Positions 22,827 through 33,283 of a DNA stretch of 64,000 nt are shown piece by piece. Source of the stretch: Leeuwenhoekiella nanhaiensis (GTDB lineage: Bacteria > Bacteroidota > Bacteroidia > Flavobacteriales > Flavobacteriaceae); assembly GCF_002744755.1 (NCBI RefSeq), contig NZ_KZ319292.1:124001-188000 (forward strand). Reading direction: 5' to 3'. Made by a program: the position numbers and the translations under genes. The notes beneath the pieces are model-generated. The model searched no databases and was not told where the DNA came from. It worked only from the letters and a program-made list of their open reading frames with translations. Numbering within the stretch: position 1 is the first letter of the stretch; each line of letters starts with the position of its first letter.

Positions 22827-25205
22827 CTAGAACTTAAAATTATAGGTTACCGAAGGTAAAATGCCAAAAATTGAGGTTTTTATCGCTTCATTTTGACCCG
22901 TATCTTCATTGGGTCTAAAGTTTACAGAAGCGGCATTCATACGATTGTAGGCATTGTATATGCTAAATACCCATTCTCCTTTAATCTTTCGGTTTGCATT
23001 ATTTTGTGGGGTAAGTGTAGCGGAAAGGTCAAGCCTGTGATAGGCAGGCAGGCGTTGCTCATTACGACCTCCAAAATTAGAAATAGACAAACCCTGAAAG
23101 CGGGACTGACTTACGGGATAATTTGTAGGTTGGCCGGTTTGAAAAAGAAAGTTAGCACCAAACCTCCATTTTTTACTCAGTTCAAAATTAAAATTAGCGC
23201 TCAGATCGTGTGTCTTGTCATAAGCCGAAGGATACCAGTCACCATCGTTAATACCCGTTTCTTCAGGAGTTCTGCCTGGTGTTTGCTGCTCACTGCGCGA
23301 CAGGGTATAGGCAAGCCAGCCGGTTAATTGTCCGTCATTTTTTTTAAGAAGAAATTCAAGACCGTAGGCTCTGCCAATTCCTGAAAGTACTTCACCTTCA
23401 ATGGCATCATTAGCAATGAGCTGGGCGCCGTTGCGGTAGTCAAGCCGGTTCTGAATGTCTTTGTAAAAGGCTTCAGTCTCAAATGAATACTCCCCGTCTT
23501 TAATTTTCTTGAAAAAGCCAACGGCATACTGGTCGAGTAATTGTGGCTTTACATAAGGTCCGCTGGGTGTGTATACATCGAGAGGAGTAGGAGAGTTGGT
23601 GTTAGAAATTAAATGCAGGTACTGCGCCAGGCGGTTATAGCTGGCTTTAAGGGAAGTTTTACTGTTTACAGCCCAACTCAATGAAAAACGGGGTTCAAAA
23701 TTGGTAAACTCAGCCAGTTTTCCTGTATTTAGTTCGGTTTCCACGGGTGTTGCCGGTTGATAAATCTTGAGGTTTTCATCAAAAATCAACGGATTATCAT
23801 CAGCATATCTAAAAAACTGATCCTGACCCAGACGGGTAAAATGACTCAATCTAAAACCATAGCGTAGGGTAAGTGCATCAGTAAAATCCTGTTCAGCTTC
23901 TATGTATGCCGAAAACTCATTAGCGTACTTATGAGTGAGTTGCGATGGTACAATACCGCTATCAGGGCGGTTAGGCATTATGGTCGCGGGATTAAAGCGG
24001 TAATAAATATTATTTACGCCATAACCCATTTTGAAATTTTGATTGATGTAATGCTGAAAATCATATTTCAGATTAAAATTCCGAATGCCTGAGTCGTATT
24101 TAAAACCAACAAAATCGAGTAGGAGCCCGTAATAATAGTCTGAATAGACGAGTGATAAATTGGAGAAAATCTTATCGCTGAATAAATGATTCCACCTTAG
24201 ATTGATGGTTGCATTACCATAAGTATTTACAAAACTTTCATTGACACTAAACAGATCGCGACCAAAATACCCGGACAGAAAAAGACTGTTTTTGTCTCCC
24301 AAACGGTAATTCAGTTTAGCATTGAGATCGTAGAAATAGGCCTTGTTATCAATATCGAAAAGAGGTAGAAAAAGGTGTACGTAAGACGCCCGGCCACCTA
24401 CTAAAAATGCCGATTCGTTTTTTACAATAGGACCTTCAACAAGCAGCCGGCTGGCTATCGCACCTATACCTCCATTAGCATGAAACTCTTTACTGTTTCC
24501 TTCCTTTTGATAAATATCAAGAACCGAGGCCACGCGACCGCCGTAACGGGCAGGAATTCCGCCTTTGTAGAGTTTCAAATCCTTTATCGCATCGGGGTTA
24601 AAAACCGAAAAGAAACCAAACAGGTGTGACGAATTAAAAATTATAGCTTCGTCAAGTAAAATAAGGTTTTGATCAACAGCGCCACCTCTTACATTGAAAC
24701 CGGAAGCACCTTCGCCGGCACTGGTTACCCCGGGTAAGAGTAATATAGATTTGATAACATCGGCTTCGCCAAAAACTACAGGAATCTGCTTTATGGTTTC
24801 TGCAGTAAGCGCATTAACACTCATTTGGGGCTTACGAATGTTAAGCTCTTCTACATTTTCTTCAATCACTACCTCATCAAGCATTTCAGTAGCCTCTTCA
24901 AGACTGAAATTGAGACGTTTGTCAGTATTTAATTGAATTGTTTGCTGAATCGCATTATAGCCCATAATGCTTATTTGAAGCGTATAGGAGCCTTCGGGTA
25001 GGGTTATGGAGTAAAAACCGTATTCGTTAGTGACAGAACCCTTGTTGATCTCAGGAAACAACACATTAACACCGATAAGGGTTTCGTTTGAATTTTCAGC
25101 AGTGATGGTTCCGCTTAAAGTGTAATTCTGTTGTGCCAAGGCAGCATTAACGAGAAGAAATAAAACAAGAGAGTAAAAATGTTTCAGCAAATTGTTTTTT
25201 TTCAA
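22827..25205 (-). CDS. TonB-dependent receptor with carboxypeptidase-like N-domain
   Basis: Outer-membrane, TonB-driven importer of about 790 residues. After the signal peptide (YSLVLFLLVNAALAQQ) comes a carboxypeptidase-regulatory-like domain at about 30-110 (GTITAENSNETLIGVNVLFP and YGFYSITLPEGSYTLQIS). The plug follows at about 120-230 (FNVRGGAVDQNLILLDEA), then a 22-strand barrel ending in FGILPSVTYNFKF. No ATG exists near the start: the frame opens with TTG at 25205 and has a second TTG at 25190 that leaves a cleaner signal peptide. A TAnnTTTG element overlaps the upstream TTG, favouring 25190. Coupled to the DUF4249 lipoprotein. Substrate unknown. Confidence 0.9.
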   Translation of the reverse strand: MKKNNLLKHFYSLVLFLLVNAALAQQNYTLSGTITAENSNETLIGVNVLFPEINKGSVTNEYGFYSITLPEGSYTLQISIMGYNAIQQTIQLNTDKRLNFSLEEATEMLDEVVIEENVEELNIRKPQMSVNALTAETIKQIPVVFGEADVIKSILLLPGVTSAGEGASGFNVRGGAVDQNLILLDEAIIFNSSHLFGFFSVFNPDAIKDLKLYKGGIPARYGGRVASVLDIYQKEGNSKEFHANGGIGAIASRLLVEGPIVKNESAFLVGGRASYVHLFLPLFDIDNKAYFYDLNAKLNYRLGDKNSLFLSGYFGRDLFSVNESFVNTYGNATINLRWNHLFSDKIFSNLSLVYSDYYYGLLLDFVGFKYDSGIRNFNLKYDFQHYINQNFKMGYGVNNIYYRFNPATIMPNRPDSGIVPSQLTHKYANEFSAYIEAEQDFTDALTLRYGFRLSHFTRLGQDQFFRYADDNPLIFDENLKIYQPATPVETELNTGKLAEFTNFEPRFSLSWAVNSKTSLKASYNRLAQYLHLISNTNSPTPLDVYTPSGPYVKPQLLDQYAVGFFKKIKDGEYSFETEAFYKDIQNRLDYRNGAQLIANDAIEGEVLSGIGRAYGLEFLLKKNDGQLTGWLAYTLSRSEQQTPGRTPEETGINDGDWYPSAYDKTHDLSANFNFELSKKWRFGANFLFQTGQPTNYPVSQSRFQGLSISNFGGRNEQRLPAYHRLDLSATLTPQNNANRKIKGEWVFSIYNAYNRMNAASVNFRPNEDTGQNEAIKTSIFGILPSVTYNFKF

Positions 25206-25210
25206 AAATA
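25203..25210 (-). promoter_or_regulatory. -7 element TATTTTTG of the TonB-dependent receptor
   Basis: Exact TAnnTTTG on the minus strand. Its last three bases are the upstream TTG start candidate, so if it is a real promoter the start must be the TTG at 25188-25190. Confidence 0.4.
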
Positions 25211-25261
25211 GCGGACTTAGGCTATACTTATACGTTTTTAAGAAAAAGTTAATGAAATAAA

Positions 25262-25288
25262 AAAGGCTTCCCGATCTGGGAAGCCTTT
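25262..25288 (-). terminator. Terminator of icd
   Basis: Perfect 11-bp stem AAAGGCTTCCC / GGGAAGCCTTT with a 5-base loop, followed on the minus strand by TTTTTTA. It lies 20 bases past the icd stop. Confidence 0.9.
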
Positions 25289-25308
25289 CTTCGTTATTAT
25301 AACAAATG

Positions 25309-27546
<2,238 letters not shown>

Positions 27547-27638
27547 TTATAAATCCTGATTCTTAAAAATTTGGTTGAAAAAATAAGGCTGCATTTAGGG
27601 TTTGCAGATTATCGCCTGAAGCGCTTTTTTTCGGATTG

Positions 27639-27646
27639 CAAATATA
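27639..27646 (-). promoter_or_regulatory. -7 element TATATTTG of icd
   Basis: Exact TAnnTTTG on the minus strand; predicted leader about 100 bases. No clear TTG at the -33 position. Confidence 0.5.
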
Positions 27647-27750
27647 GGGTTTTATAGCAGATTTTAACACTTAAATTCTTCTTAAAGCCGCTTAATAATG
27701 TATGTATTTCTGCTGTTTTCGGAAGTTTTGACTCTTTTTAAAACAAAAAA

Positions 27751-27784
27751 AGCTCTGACAGAATTTAATAATTCTATCAGAGCT
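27751..27784 (-). terminator. Terminator of the 6S-like RNA transcript
   Basis: 15-bp stem AGCTCTGACAGAATT / AATTCTATCAGAGCT (one G-U pair) with a short loop, followed on the minus strand by seven T residues. No protein gene ends here, so it must end a non-coding transcript from the right. Confidence 0.85.
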
Positions 27785-27806
27785 TCTAATGTTTTGGTTT
27801 TTTACC

Positions 27807-28027
27807 GGTGAACCCTTGAAGTTCTGTAGCAAGAATATTAGTACTTGCACCGTGAACCAATACATTGGGGCGTTTTAAGCCCCGAATCCAACACGTTTAC
27901 TTCAGTTAATTGAAACACCACTGATGTCTTGTATAATTCAGATCGTTTTCAAAATAACGTATAAACCCTACGGAGGTTTTCGTAACTGCATTGGGAACAT
28001 AATGTGAACAACTTCAAGAAGTTCACC
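27807..28027 (-). ncRNA. Candidate 6S-like regulatory RNA (about 221 nt)
   Basis: No ORF occupies this stretch, yet it carries a terminator and a long rod-like fold. The ends pair: GGUGAAC and UUGAAGUU at the 5' end (28027-28010) with AACUUCAA and GUUCACC at the 3' end (27823-27807). Then comes an open bubble: 15 bases on the 5' side, 33 bases on the 3' side, the latter with a small hairpin GCAAG/CUUGC (27829-27848). A second stem, CCAAUGCA / UGUAUUGG (27994-27987 with 27864-27857), closes the distal arm, which includes a GGGGC/GCCCC hairpin (27867-27883). Closing stem, bubble with a 3'-side hairpin, and long distal stem is the 6S RNA architecture. It lacks tmRNA, RNase P and SRP signatures. 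The mature 3' end is assumed to be processed ahead of the terminator at 27751-27784. Confidence 0.58.
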
Positions 28028-28153
28028 ATTATAATTTCTTTATATAAAGTAAGTAAAAAGAATTTAAAAAATCAAGGCTTTAGATGTTTAATTATCAACC
28101 GGTTATAAACCCTGGGTATTCACAAAAGTTAATAACCCTATGTGATTAACTAA

Positions 28154-28180
28154 AAAATGCTCCGCAGAGCGGAGCATTTT
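28154..28180 (-). terminator. Terminator of rplS
   Basis: Perfect 12-bp stem AAAATGCTCCGC / GCGGAGCATTTT with a 3-base loop, followed on the minus strand by TTTAG; 22 bases after the rplS stop. Confidence 0.9.
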
Positions 28181-28201
28181 GAAAACCTGTTGAGTGGTTT
28201 T

Positions 28202-28552
28202 TTATTTTCTGATTTCTTTGATTCTTGCCTTTTTACCGGTAAGACCTCTGAAATAGTAAATACGTGATTTACGTACTTTACCTCGTTTATTGATTTCAAT
28301 TTTTTGAAGAGCAGGCATATTGATTGGGAAAATACGCTCAACACCTACAGTACCAGACATTTTTCTGATCGTGAATGTACGGGTTGCTCCTGTACCGCGA
28401 ACCTGAATAACTACACCTCTAAAGAACTGAGTACGTACTTTTTCACCTTCACGAATTTCATAATACACAGTGATAGTATCACCGGCACTAAATTCTGGGA
28501 ATTCCTTTTTTTCTACGAATTCGTTTTGTACAAAACTGATTAAATCTTCCAT
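28202..28552 (-). CDS. rplS: 50S ribosomal protein L19
   Basis: A 116-residue large-subunit protein located at the 30S-50S interface. Recognised by FSAGDTITVYYEIREGEKVR near residues 20-40, QFFRGVVIQVRG, TFTIRKMSGTVGVERIFPIN, and RGKVRKSRIYYFRGLTGKKA at the C-terminus. trmD lies upstream as in many bacteria, but a good promoter sits in the 134-base gap, so rplS can be expressed independently. Confidence 0.97.
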   Translation of the reverse strand: MEDLISFVQNEFVEKKEFPEFSAGDTITVYYEIREGEKVRTQFFRGVVIQVRGTGATRTFTIRKMSGTVGVERIFPINMPALQKIEINKRGKVRKSRIYYFRGLTGKKARIKEIRK

Positions 28553-28623
28553 TTTTAAGATTTTTTAAAGTGGCATAACACCAACATTCACGGTTTTCGC
28601 CAGAGGTTGATCTTACAAGGCTG

Positions 28624-28653
28624 CAAATTTACTATAAAAAATGAATCTGGCAA
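28624..28653 (-). promoter_or_regulatory. Promoter of rplS (TTG-N19-TAAATTTG)
   Basis: On the minus strand, -33 TTG (28653-28651) and an exact -7 element TAAATTTG (28631-28624) with 19-base spacing, the same arrangement as the rpmE2 promoter. Predicted leader about 65 bases. Confidence 0.72.
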
Positions 28654-28686
28654 CCTCTAAAGATTAATTATTTAATTGCTTTACAA

Positions 28687-29364
28687 TTAGTTTTCCAAAA
28701 GATCCGGACGGCGCTGCTGGGTGCGTTTGTACGCCTGTTCTTCACGCCAGGCCTCTATTTTTGGAGTATTACCTGAAGTTAAAATATCCGGAACTTTCCA
28801 GCCTTTATATTCTGCAGGGCGCGTATATACGGGTGGGGCCAGTAAATTATCCTGAAAAGAATCGGTTAGGGCAGAGGTCTCGTTTCCTAAAACACCGGGA
28901 ATAAGACGTATCACAGCATCACAAAGTATGAGTGCGCCAAGTTCGCCTCCGCTTAAAACATAGTCTCCTACTGATATTTCTCGTGTTATAAACTGATCGC
29001 GTACCCGCTGGTCAACACCTTTATAATGCCCGCATAATATTATAATGTTTCCCTGAAGCGAAATTTGATTGGCGATTTTTTGATTTAAGGTTTCACCGTC
29101 AGGAGTCATATAAATGACTTCATCGTAATCCCGCTCAGCCTTAAGTTTGGTAATACACTTGTCAATGGGCTCAATCATCATCACCATGCCTGCACCTCCG
29201 CCAAACTGATAATCGTCTACCTGTTTGTACGAGTTAGAGGTGTAGTCCCTTAAATTATGAAAGTGTACCTCTACCAGTCCTTTGGCAATAGACCGCTGCA
29301 TAATAGAAGCCTCAAACGGACTCTTAAGCAAATCTGGTACAACGGTGATGATATCTATGCGCAT
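28687..29364 (-). CDS. trmD: tRNA (guanine-37-N1)-methyltransferase
   Basis: Methylates G37 next to the anticodon and prevents +1 frameshifting. The 225-residue SPOUT-family protein starts [20 protein letters not shown]. The knot region contains [32 protein letters not shown] and [12 protein letters not shown]. The C-terminal tRNA-binding part includes [20 protein letters not shown]. Upstream is the coiled-coil membrane protein gene with a 54-base gap; downstream is rplS, a conserved adjacency. Confidence 0.96.
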   Translation of the reverse strand: MRIDIITVVPDLLKSPFEASIMQRSIAKGLVEVHFHNLRDYTSNSYKQVDDYQFGGGAGMVMMIEPIDKCITKLKAERDYDEVIYMTPDGETLNQKIANQISLQGNIIILCGHYKGVDQRVRDQFITREISVGDYVLSGGELGALILCDAVIRLIPGVLGNETSALTDSFQDNLLAPPVYTRPAEYKGWKVPDILTSGNTPKIEAWREEQAYKRTQQRRPDLLEN

Positions 29365-29418
29365 GGCTAAATGGTGCTGGTATTCGATTTATATCCTGTT
29401 ATGCAATTTTGTAGCCGC

Positions 29419-30021
29419 TTATTTCTTGGTATTCTTTACGGCTTTATTGCGCTCGTCCTGGAGCAAGCGACCCATTTTCTGCTCTTTTTCTAAAGCTTTT
29501 TTACGGTAATCATCATATTCTACCTCAAGGTCTGCCAGCTTTTTACGAGCCTCCTGCGTATGTGCATTACTTCCTTTAAATCTAAAAATAAAGAATACCA
29601 GCGCCAGAGCAAGAACGGCAACAATACCCCACATCATTCCCATATAACCGCCTTTGCTCATAGGTATTCCCAGAAAGAAAATGGAATCTTTTTCTGCACG
29701 GGTTTCTTCAAGAGTGGCTTTGGTTTCTTCCAGGGTTGTATTTAAATTTTTGATTTCTTCCTGCTGTGAGTTGATCTGTGCCTGCAAATCAGTGATCTGT
29801 CCTTGAAAAGCCGAAATGCTGTCTGCGGTATTGGCTTTCAATTTATTGAGGCTGTTAAGTTTTACTACCTTATAATCCTGGTAATTATTGGAGTTCTCCA
29901 GAAGATCTTCAAACTGTTGAGAAATAGTATTGGTTTTCGGTTTTTGGCTCTCTGTCTCCTGTGCGTTAAGGCCTAAAATTGTAAATAAGCTTAAGAGCAA
30001 GCTGATGCGTATCGTAGTCAT
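29419..30021 (-). CDS. Exported coiled-coil protein with one transmembrane helix
   Basis: A 200-residue protein with signal peptide MTTIRISLLLSLFTILGLNAQ. A predicted coiled coil spans about residues 60-110 (ISAFQGQITDLQAQINSQQ, EEIKNLNTTLEETKATLEE). A transmembrane helix follows at about 125-147 (MGMMWGIVAVLALALVFFIF), then a basic, helical tail. In flavobacterial databases homologues are often named 'tRNA (guanine-N1)-methyltransferase' because they adjoin trmD; nothing in this sequence is methyltransferase-like. Function unknown. It has its own -7 element and probably forms a transcript with trmD. Confidence 0.75.
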   Translation of the reverse strand: MTTIRISLLLSLFTILGLNAQETESQKPKTNTISQQFEDLLENSNNYQDYKVVKLNSLNKLKANTADSISAFQGQITDLQAQINSQQEEIKNLNTTLEETKATLEETRAEKDSIFFLGIPMSKGGYMGMMWGIVAVLALALVFFIFRFKGSNAHTQEARKKLADLEVEYDDYRKKALEKEQKMGRLLQDERNKAVKNTKK

Positions 30022-30087
30022 TTTGAGTTAGTCTTTTTGCTGTTTGAGGGAAAACGGTATGCTTTCGCGCTTAGTATAATAAAGCGG

Positions 30088-30095
30088 CAAAAATA
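30088..30095 (-). promoter_or_regulatory. -7 element TATTTTTG upstream of the coiled-coil protein and trmD
   Basis: Exact TAnnTTTG on the minus strand, 66 bases before the ATG at 30021. No TTG at standard spacing. Confidence 0.45.
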
Positions 30096-30182
30096 ATTAA
30101 AACCAATGGTTTTAAACTTGGGAATTGATGAAAATAGCTGCCCGGGAGCAGCTATTTATGGTATTAGAGTAAACTTGACTTA

Positions 30183-31631
30183 TTAATAATAGGTATAGCG
30201 TCTCACTTTTGCGATATATTTTGCAAGTCGTACCACCTGATGGCTATAACCGTATTCATTATCATACCATATATATAAGACCAGACTTTTTAAATCAGGA
30301 CCAAGTATTGTGGCCTGGCTGTCATAAATAGAAGGAGCCGAAGAACCAATAATGTCACTGGACACTAATTCATTATTAATGGAATATTTAATTTGTTCTA
30401 CCAAATCTCCTTCGAGCGCATATTTTTTAAGACTGGCGTGTACGCTTTCAAGTGTGGTTTTTTGCTGAAGCTTTAAATTTAAAATTGCCAGAGAACCGTT
30501 GGGCACAGGTACTCGAATAGCGTTTGAGGTTAGTTTACCTTCTAAAGCGGGCAATGCTTTTGAAACGGCTTTACCTGCTCCTGTTTCTGTGATAACCATA
30601 TTTAATGCGGCAGCACGACCTCTTCGGTATTTGGAGTGCATATTGTCAACCAAATTCTGATCGTTAGTGTAGGCGTGAATCGTCTCGATGTGTCCGCTTT
30701 CCACACCAAAGCTTTCGTCTATTGCCTTGAGAACAGGTGTAATGGCATTGGTGGTACACGAGGCGGCCGAATAGATATCCCATTCATCAGGATCATAATT
30801 CTTGTGATTAACACCGTGTACGATATTCGGGATGCCCTGACCCGGAGCAGTAAGCAATACCTTCGAAACACCTTTCGCAATTAGATGTCTGCTTAATTGT
30901 TCTTTATTGCGAAATGCCCCTGTATTATCTATAATCAGCGCCTCGTCTATACCGTAACTGGTGTAATCAATAGATTCCGGTTCGTTTGAAGAAATGATTT
31001 GTACCGTAGTGCCATTTATAATCAGCGCGTTTTTATTGACATCCACAGAAATGGTTCCTGCAAAATCTCCATGAATGCTATCGCTTTTGAACAGAGAGGC
31101 TCGTTTTTTTAGGATTTCCTCATCAAGTTTACCTCGGACCACAATGGCTCTTAATCTCAGTTGATTGCCACTTCCTGTACGGGTCATTAATTCACGGGCA
31201 ACAAGCCTTCCTATTCTCCCAAAACCGTAAAGAACGACGTCACGAGGAATTATTTCTTTGGAGCTTTCAGCATCTTTCAGTTTATGATGAATGAAGATGG
31301 AAGCATCAGTATATTCATTTTCTTCCAAATGATATTCATAAGTAAGTTTACCGATATCTAATTTAGAAGGAGGGAGCTTAGCCTGTTGAATCGCCTTAGC
31401 TAATTCCACACTATCAAAAATCGAAATCGGTTTCTGAACAAAAGCGCCTGCGTAGGCGTGCAAATTGAGAATTTCGCTCACATTGCGATCTAAAAGCTGA
31501 TTTCTAAAGAGTACCAGTTCGATGTTTTTATCATACCACAGGTCGCTTATGATCTTAATAAACTCAACGGTCGCGCGGCGACGGTCTGCCTGAAAGGCTA
31601 ATTCTTTCTCGTAAGTGTTTAACGAACTCAT
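30183..31631 (-). CDS. Glyceraldehyde-3-phosphate dehydrogenase with N-terminal extension
   Basis: A 482-residue NAD(P)-dependent GAPDH. The Rossmann motif YGFGRIGRL lies at residues 135-143 and the catalytic Cys292 in SAASCTTNAITPV. The catalytic domain is standard (ETIHAYTNDQNLVDNMH, VPNGSLAILNL, YDNEYGYSHQVV). About 130 residues precede it, mostly helical (VEFIKIISDLWYDKNIELVL); typical GAPDHs (about 335 aa) have no such region. This long form occurs in Bacteroidota, often beside a normal GapA elsewhere, and may work in gluconeogenesis. Monocistronic with a -7 element upstream. The role of the extension is unknown. Confidence 0.9.
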   Translation of the reverse strand: MSSLNTYEKELAFQADRRRATVEFIKIISDLWYDKNIELVLFRNQLLDRNVSEILNLHAYAGAFVQKPISIFDSVELAKAIQQAKLPPSKLDIGKLTYEYHLEENEYTDASIFIHHKLKDAESSKEIIPRDVVLYGFGRIGRLVARELMTRTGSGNQLRLRAIVVRGKLDEEILKKRASLFKSDSIHGDFAGTISVDVNKNALIINGTTVQIISSNEPESIDYTSYGIDEALIIDNTGAFRNKEQLSRHLIAKGVSKVLLTAPGQGIPNIVHGVNHKNYDPDEWDIYSAASCTTNAITPVLKAIDESFGVESGHIETIHAYTNDQNLVDNMHSKYRRGRAAALNMVITETGAGKAVSKALPALEGKLTSNAIRVPVPNGSLAILNLKLQQKTTLESVHASLKKYALEGDLVEQIKYSINNELVSSDIIGSSAPSIYDSQATILGPDLKSLVLYIWYDNEYGYSHQVVRLAKYIAKVRRYTYY

Positions 31632-31664
31632 GAATGGATTTTAATGCGGTTTTTAAATTTTCGG

Positions 31665-31672
31665 CAAAGATA
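31665..31672 (-). promoter_or_regulatory. -7 element TATCTTTG of the long GAPDH gene
   Basis: Exact TAnnTTTG on the minus strand, 33 bases before the ATG at 31631. Confidence 0.5.
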
Positions 31673-31706
31673 CTTAACTATATCGTTTTCGTAAGCGATT
31701 TAAATA

Positions 31707-31738
31707 AAAAAAGCTCTTCAATTACGAAGAGCTTTTTT
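31707..31738. terminator. Terminator of the DegP-like protease gene
   Basis: 13-bp stem AAAAAAGCTCTTC / GAAGAGCTTTTTT with a 6-base loop and T tracts on both strands, 17 bases after the stop at 31756. Confidence 0.9.
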
Positions 31739-31755
31739 GATGCTAAAATCAGGGA

Positions 31756-33150
31756 TTAATTGAAAATAATTTGCTTGGACTCCCCATCCTTACTAGCAAA
31801 ATTAATACTGATGGGTTCGCGTGAATCTTTTTCAGAAATAATGCGTTTTACATCCTCAACTGAATTTACATTCTGATCGTCAATTGCGGTTATGATAATC
31901 CCGCTTAGATTATAGCGCTGTAATTGTTCGTTAGTAGCTCTACTAATCATCACACCATTTTTAACGCCATTTTCTTTAAGCACTTCTTTAGATGCCTCAC
32001 GAATTTCAAGCCCCGGCTTTTCAATTACAAATGTTGTGAATTTTGTCAATTTCACAGGAACTGTAGAAGTTTCTCCATTTCTTATAAAACTGACTTCAAC
32101 AATATCATTGGGACGTTTTGCTCCTAAATAACCGGTTAAGTCTGAGAATTTAGTAATTTTTACATCGTCAATTTTCACAATCACATCTCCTTCCTCCAAT
32201 CCGGCTTCTGCTGCACCGGTATCAGGATTAACAGCACCTACATAAACACCTTCAGAAACTTCAAGATCATACTGACTGGCCGTGTTAGCGTTTATGCCAC
32301 CACCACGTATTCCCAGAATACCGCGTTGTACATCACCATACTCTAAAATATCTTCTACAATTTTACGGGCATTGTTTGAAGGTACTGCAAAAGCATAACC
32401 TACATAACTTCCGGTTTGTGAAGTTATCGCCGTATTTATACCAATTAATTCTCCGTTGATATTTACCAAGGCACCCCCGCTGTTACCGGGATTGATTGCT
32501 GCATCGGTTTGTATAAAAGACTGAGGGTTTGAATCATACTCATTAATATCACGAGCTTTAGCGGAAATAATTCCGGCAGTTACTGTACTGGTAAGATTAA
32601 AGGGATTACCCACAGCAAGAACCCATTCTCCCAGACGTACGTTGTCTGAATCGCCAAAAGGAAGGTATGGCAAATCATCTTCGGTATCAATTTTTATCAA
32701 AGCAATATCTGCTTTAGGGTCGCTGCCTATAACTTCAGCCTTAAAAGTTCTGTTGTCATTAAGAGATACCTCAAGTTCAGCAGCACCGTCAATAACGTGA
32801 TTGTTGGTTACAATATAGCCGTCAGCAGATATGATAACACCACTACCGGCACCAACCAGTCCTTTACGTAATTCACCGCCTCCATTAAAGAAATCCTGCA
32901 TTGTGCGCGGTCTTCTTGAAATTTGAACGTTTTTAACGTGAACAACAGCATGAACCGTACGATCTGCAGCTTCTGTAAAATCTGCATTGGTACTGGTGAT
33001 GGGCGTTCCGTTATAGTTTACAGGGTTAAAATTAGACGTTGTGGTGGTAGTCGTTGCAGGAATAGGGTCCTCCTCTAAAAACTTGTACGCACCTAATGTT
33101 ATTGTACCACCCAGGATGGCTACAACTAATAAGCTGGCAAATTTTTTCAT
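31756..33150 (-). CDS. Periplasmic serine protease, DegP/HtrA family
   Basis: Protein quality control in the periplasm. The 464-residue chain has an N-terminal signal/anchor (FASLLVVAILGGTITLG) and a Thr-rich linker. The trypsin-like domain has the complete triad: His118 in TNNHVI, Asp148 in KADIALIKI, Ser224 in NPGNSGGAL. Two PDZ domains follow (ILGIRGGG onward at about 280-370, and a C-terminal one around 390-460 with YNLSGIIITAIDDQNV). All catalytic residues are intact. Divergent from dapF. Confidence 0.93.
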   Translation of the reverse strand: MKKFASLLVVAILGGTITLGAYKFLEEDPIPATTTTTTSNFNPVNYNGTPITSTNADFTEAADRTVHAVVHVKNVQISRRPRTMQDFFNGGGELRKGLVGAGSGVIISADGYIVTNNHVIDGAAELEVSLNDNRTFKAEVIGSDPKADIALIKIDTEDDLPYLPFGDSDNVRLGEWVLAVGNPFNLTSTVTAGIISAKARDINEYDSNPQSFIQTDAAINPGNSGGALVNINGELIGINTAITSQTGSYVGYAFAVPSNNARKIVEDILEYGDVQRGILGIRGGGINANTASQYDLEVSEGVYVGAVNPDTGAAEAGLEEGDVIVKIDDVKITKFSDLTGYLGAKRPNDIVEVSFIRNGETSTVPVKLTKFTTFVIEKPGLEIREASKEVLKENGVKNGVMISRATNEQLQRYNLSGIIITAIDDQNVNSVEDVKRIISEKDSREPISINFASKDGESKQIIFN

Positions 33151-33255
33151 AATACTTTTCTTTCTTTTTTGAATAACAATTTAAATACGAGTTGTGGTAT
33201 GTCGTGTTGCACGATTTAACTAAGCCTTAACAAGCCGTAGAATTTTGGCTTTATG

Positions 33256-33263
33256 TATTTTTG
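33256..33263 (+). promoter_or_regulatory. -7 element TATTTTTG of the dapF operon
   Basis: Exact TAnnTTTG 20 bases before the ATG at 33284. No TTG at the expected -33 distance. Confidence 0.5.
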
Positions 33264-33283
33264 CAGGGCTTTAAAAATAAGTT

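Noticed and set aside
27807-28027. tmRNA, RNase P RNA or SRP RNA as explanation for the structured RNA
   Set aside because: No tRNA-like acceptor and T-arm, no tag-peptide frame, no RNase P conserved core words, and the SRP Alu/GNAR-loop pattern is missing.
28085-28150. Cluster of TTAT/ATAACC words and a DnaA-box-like GTATTCACA upstream of the 6S-like RNA, considered as an origin
   Set aside because: Only one site matches the DnaA box at 8 of 9, the others are 7 of 9 or worse, and it is 10 kb from dnaA on the unipolar side of the strand switch.
28150-28344. 64-codon frame overlapping rplS on the same strand in another frame
   Set aside because: Entirely within L19 coding sequence and its terminator; no independent support.
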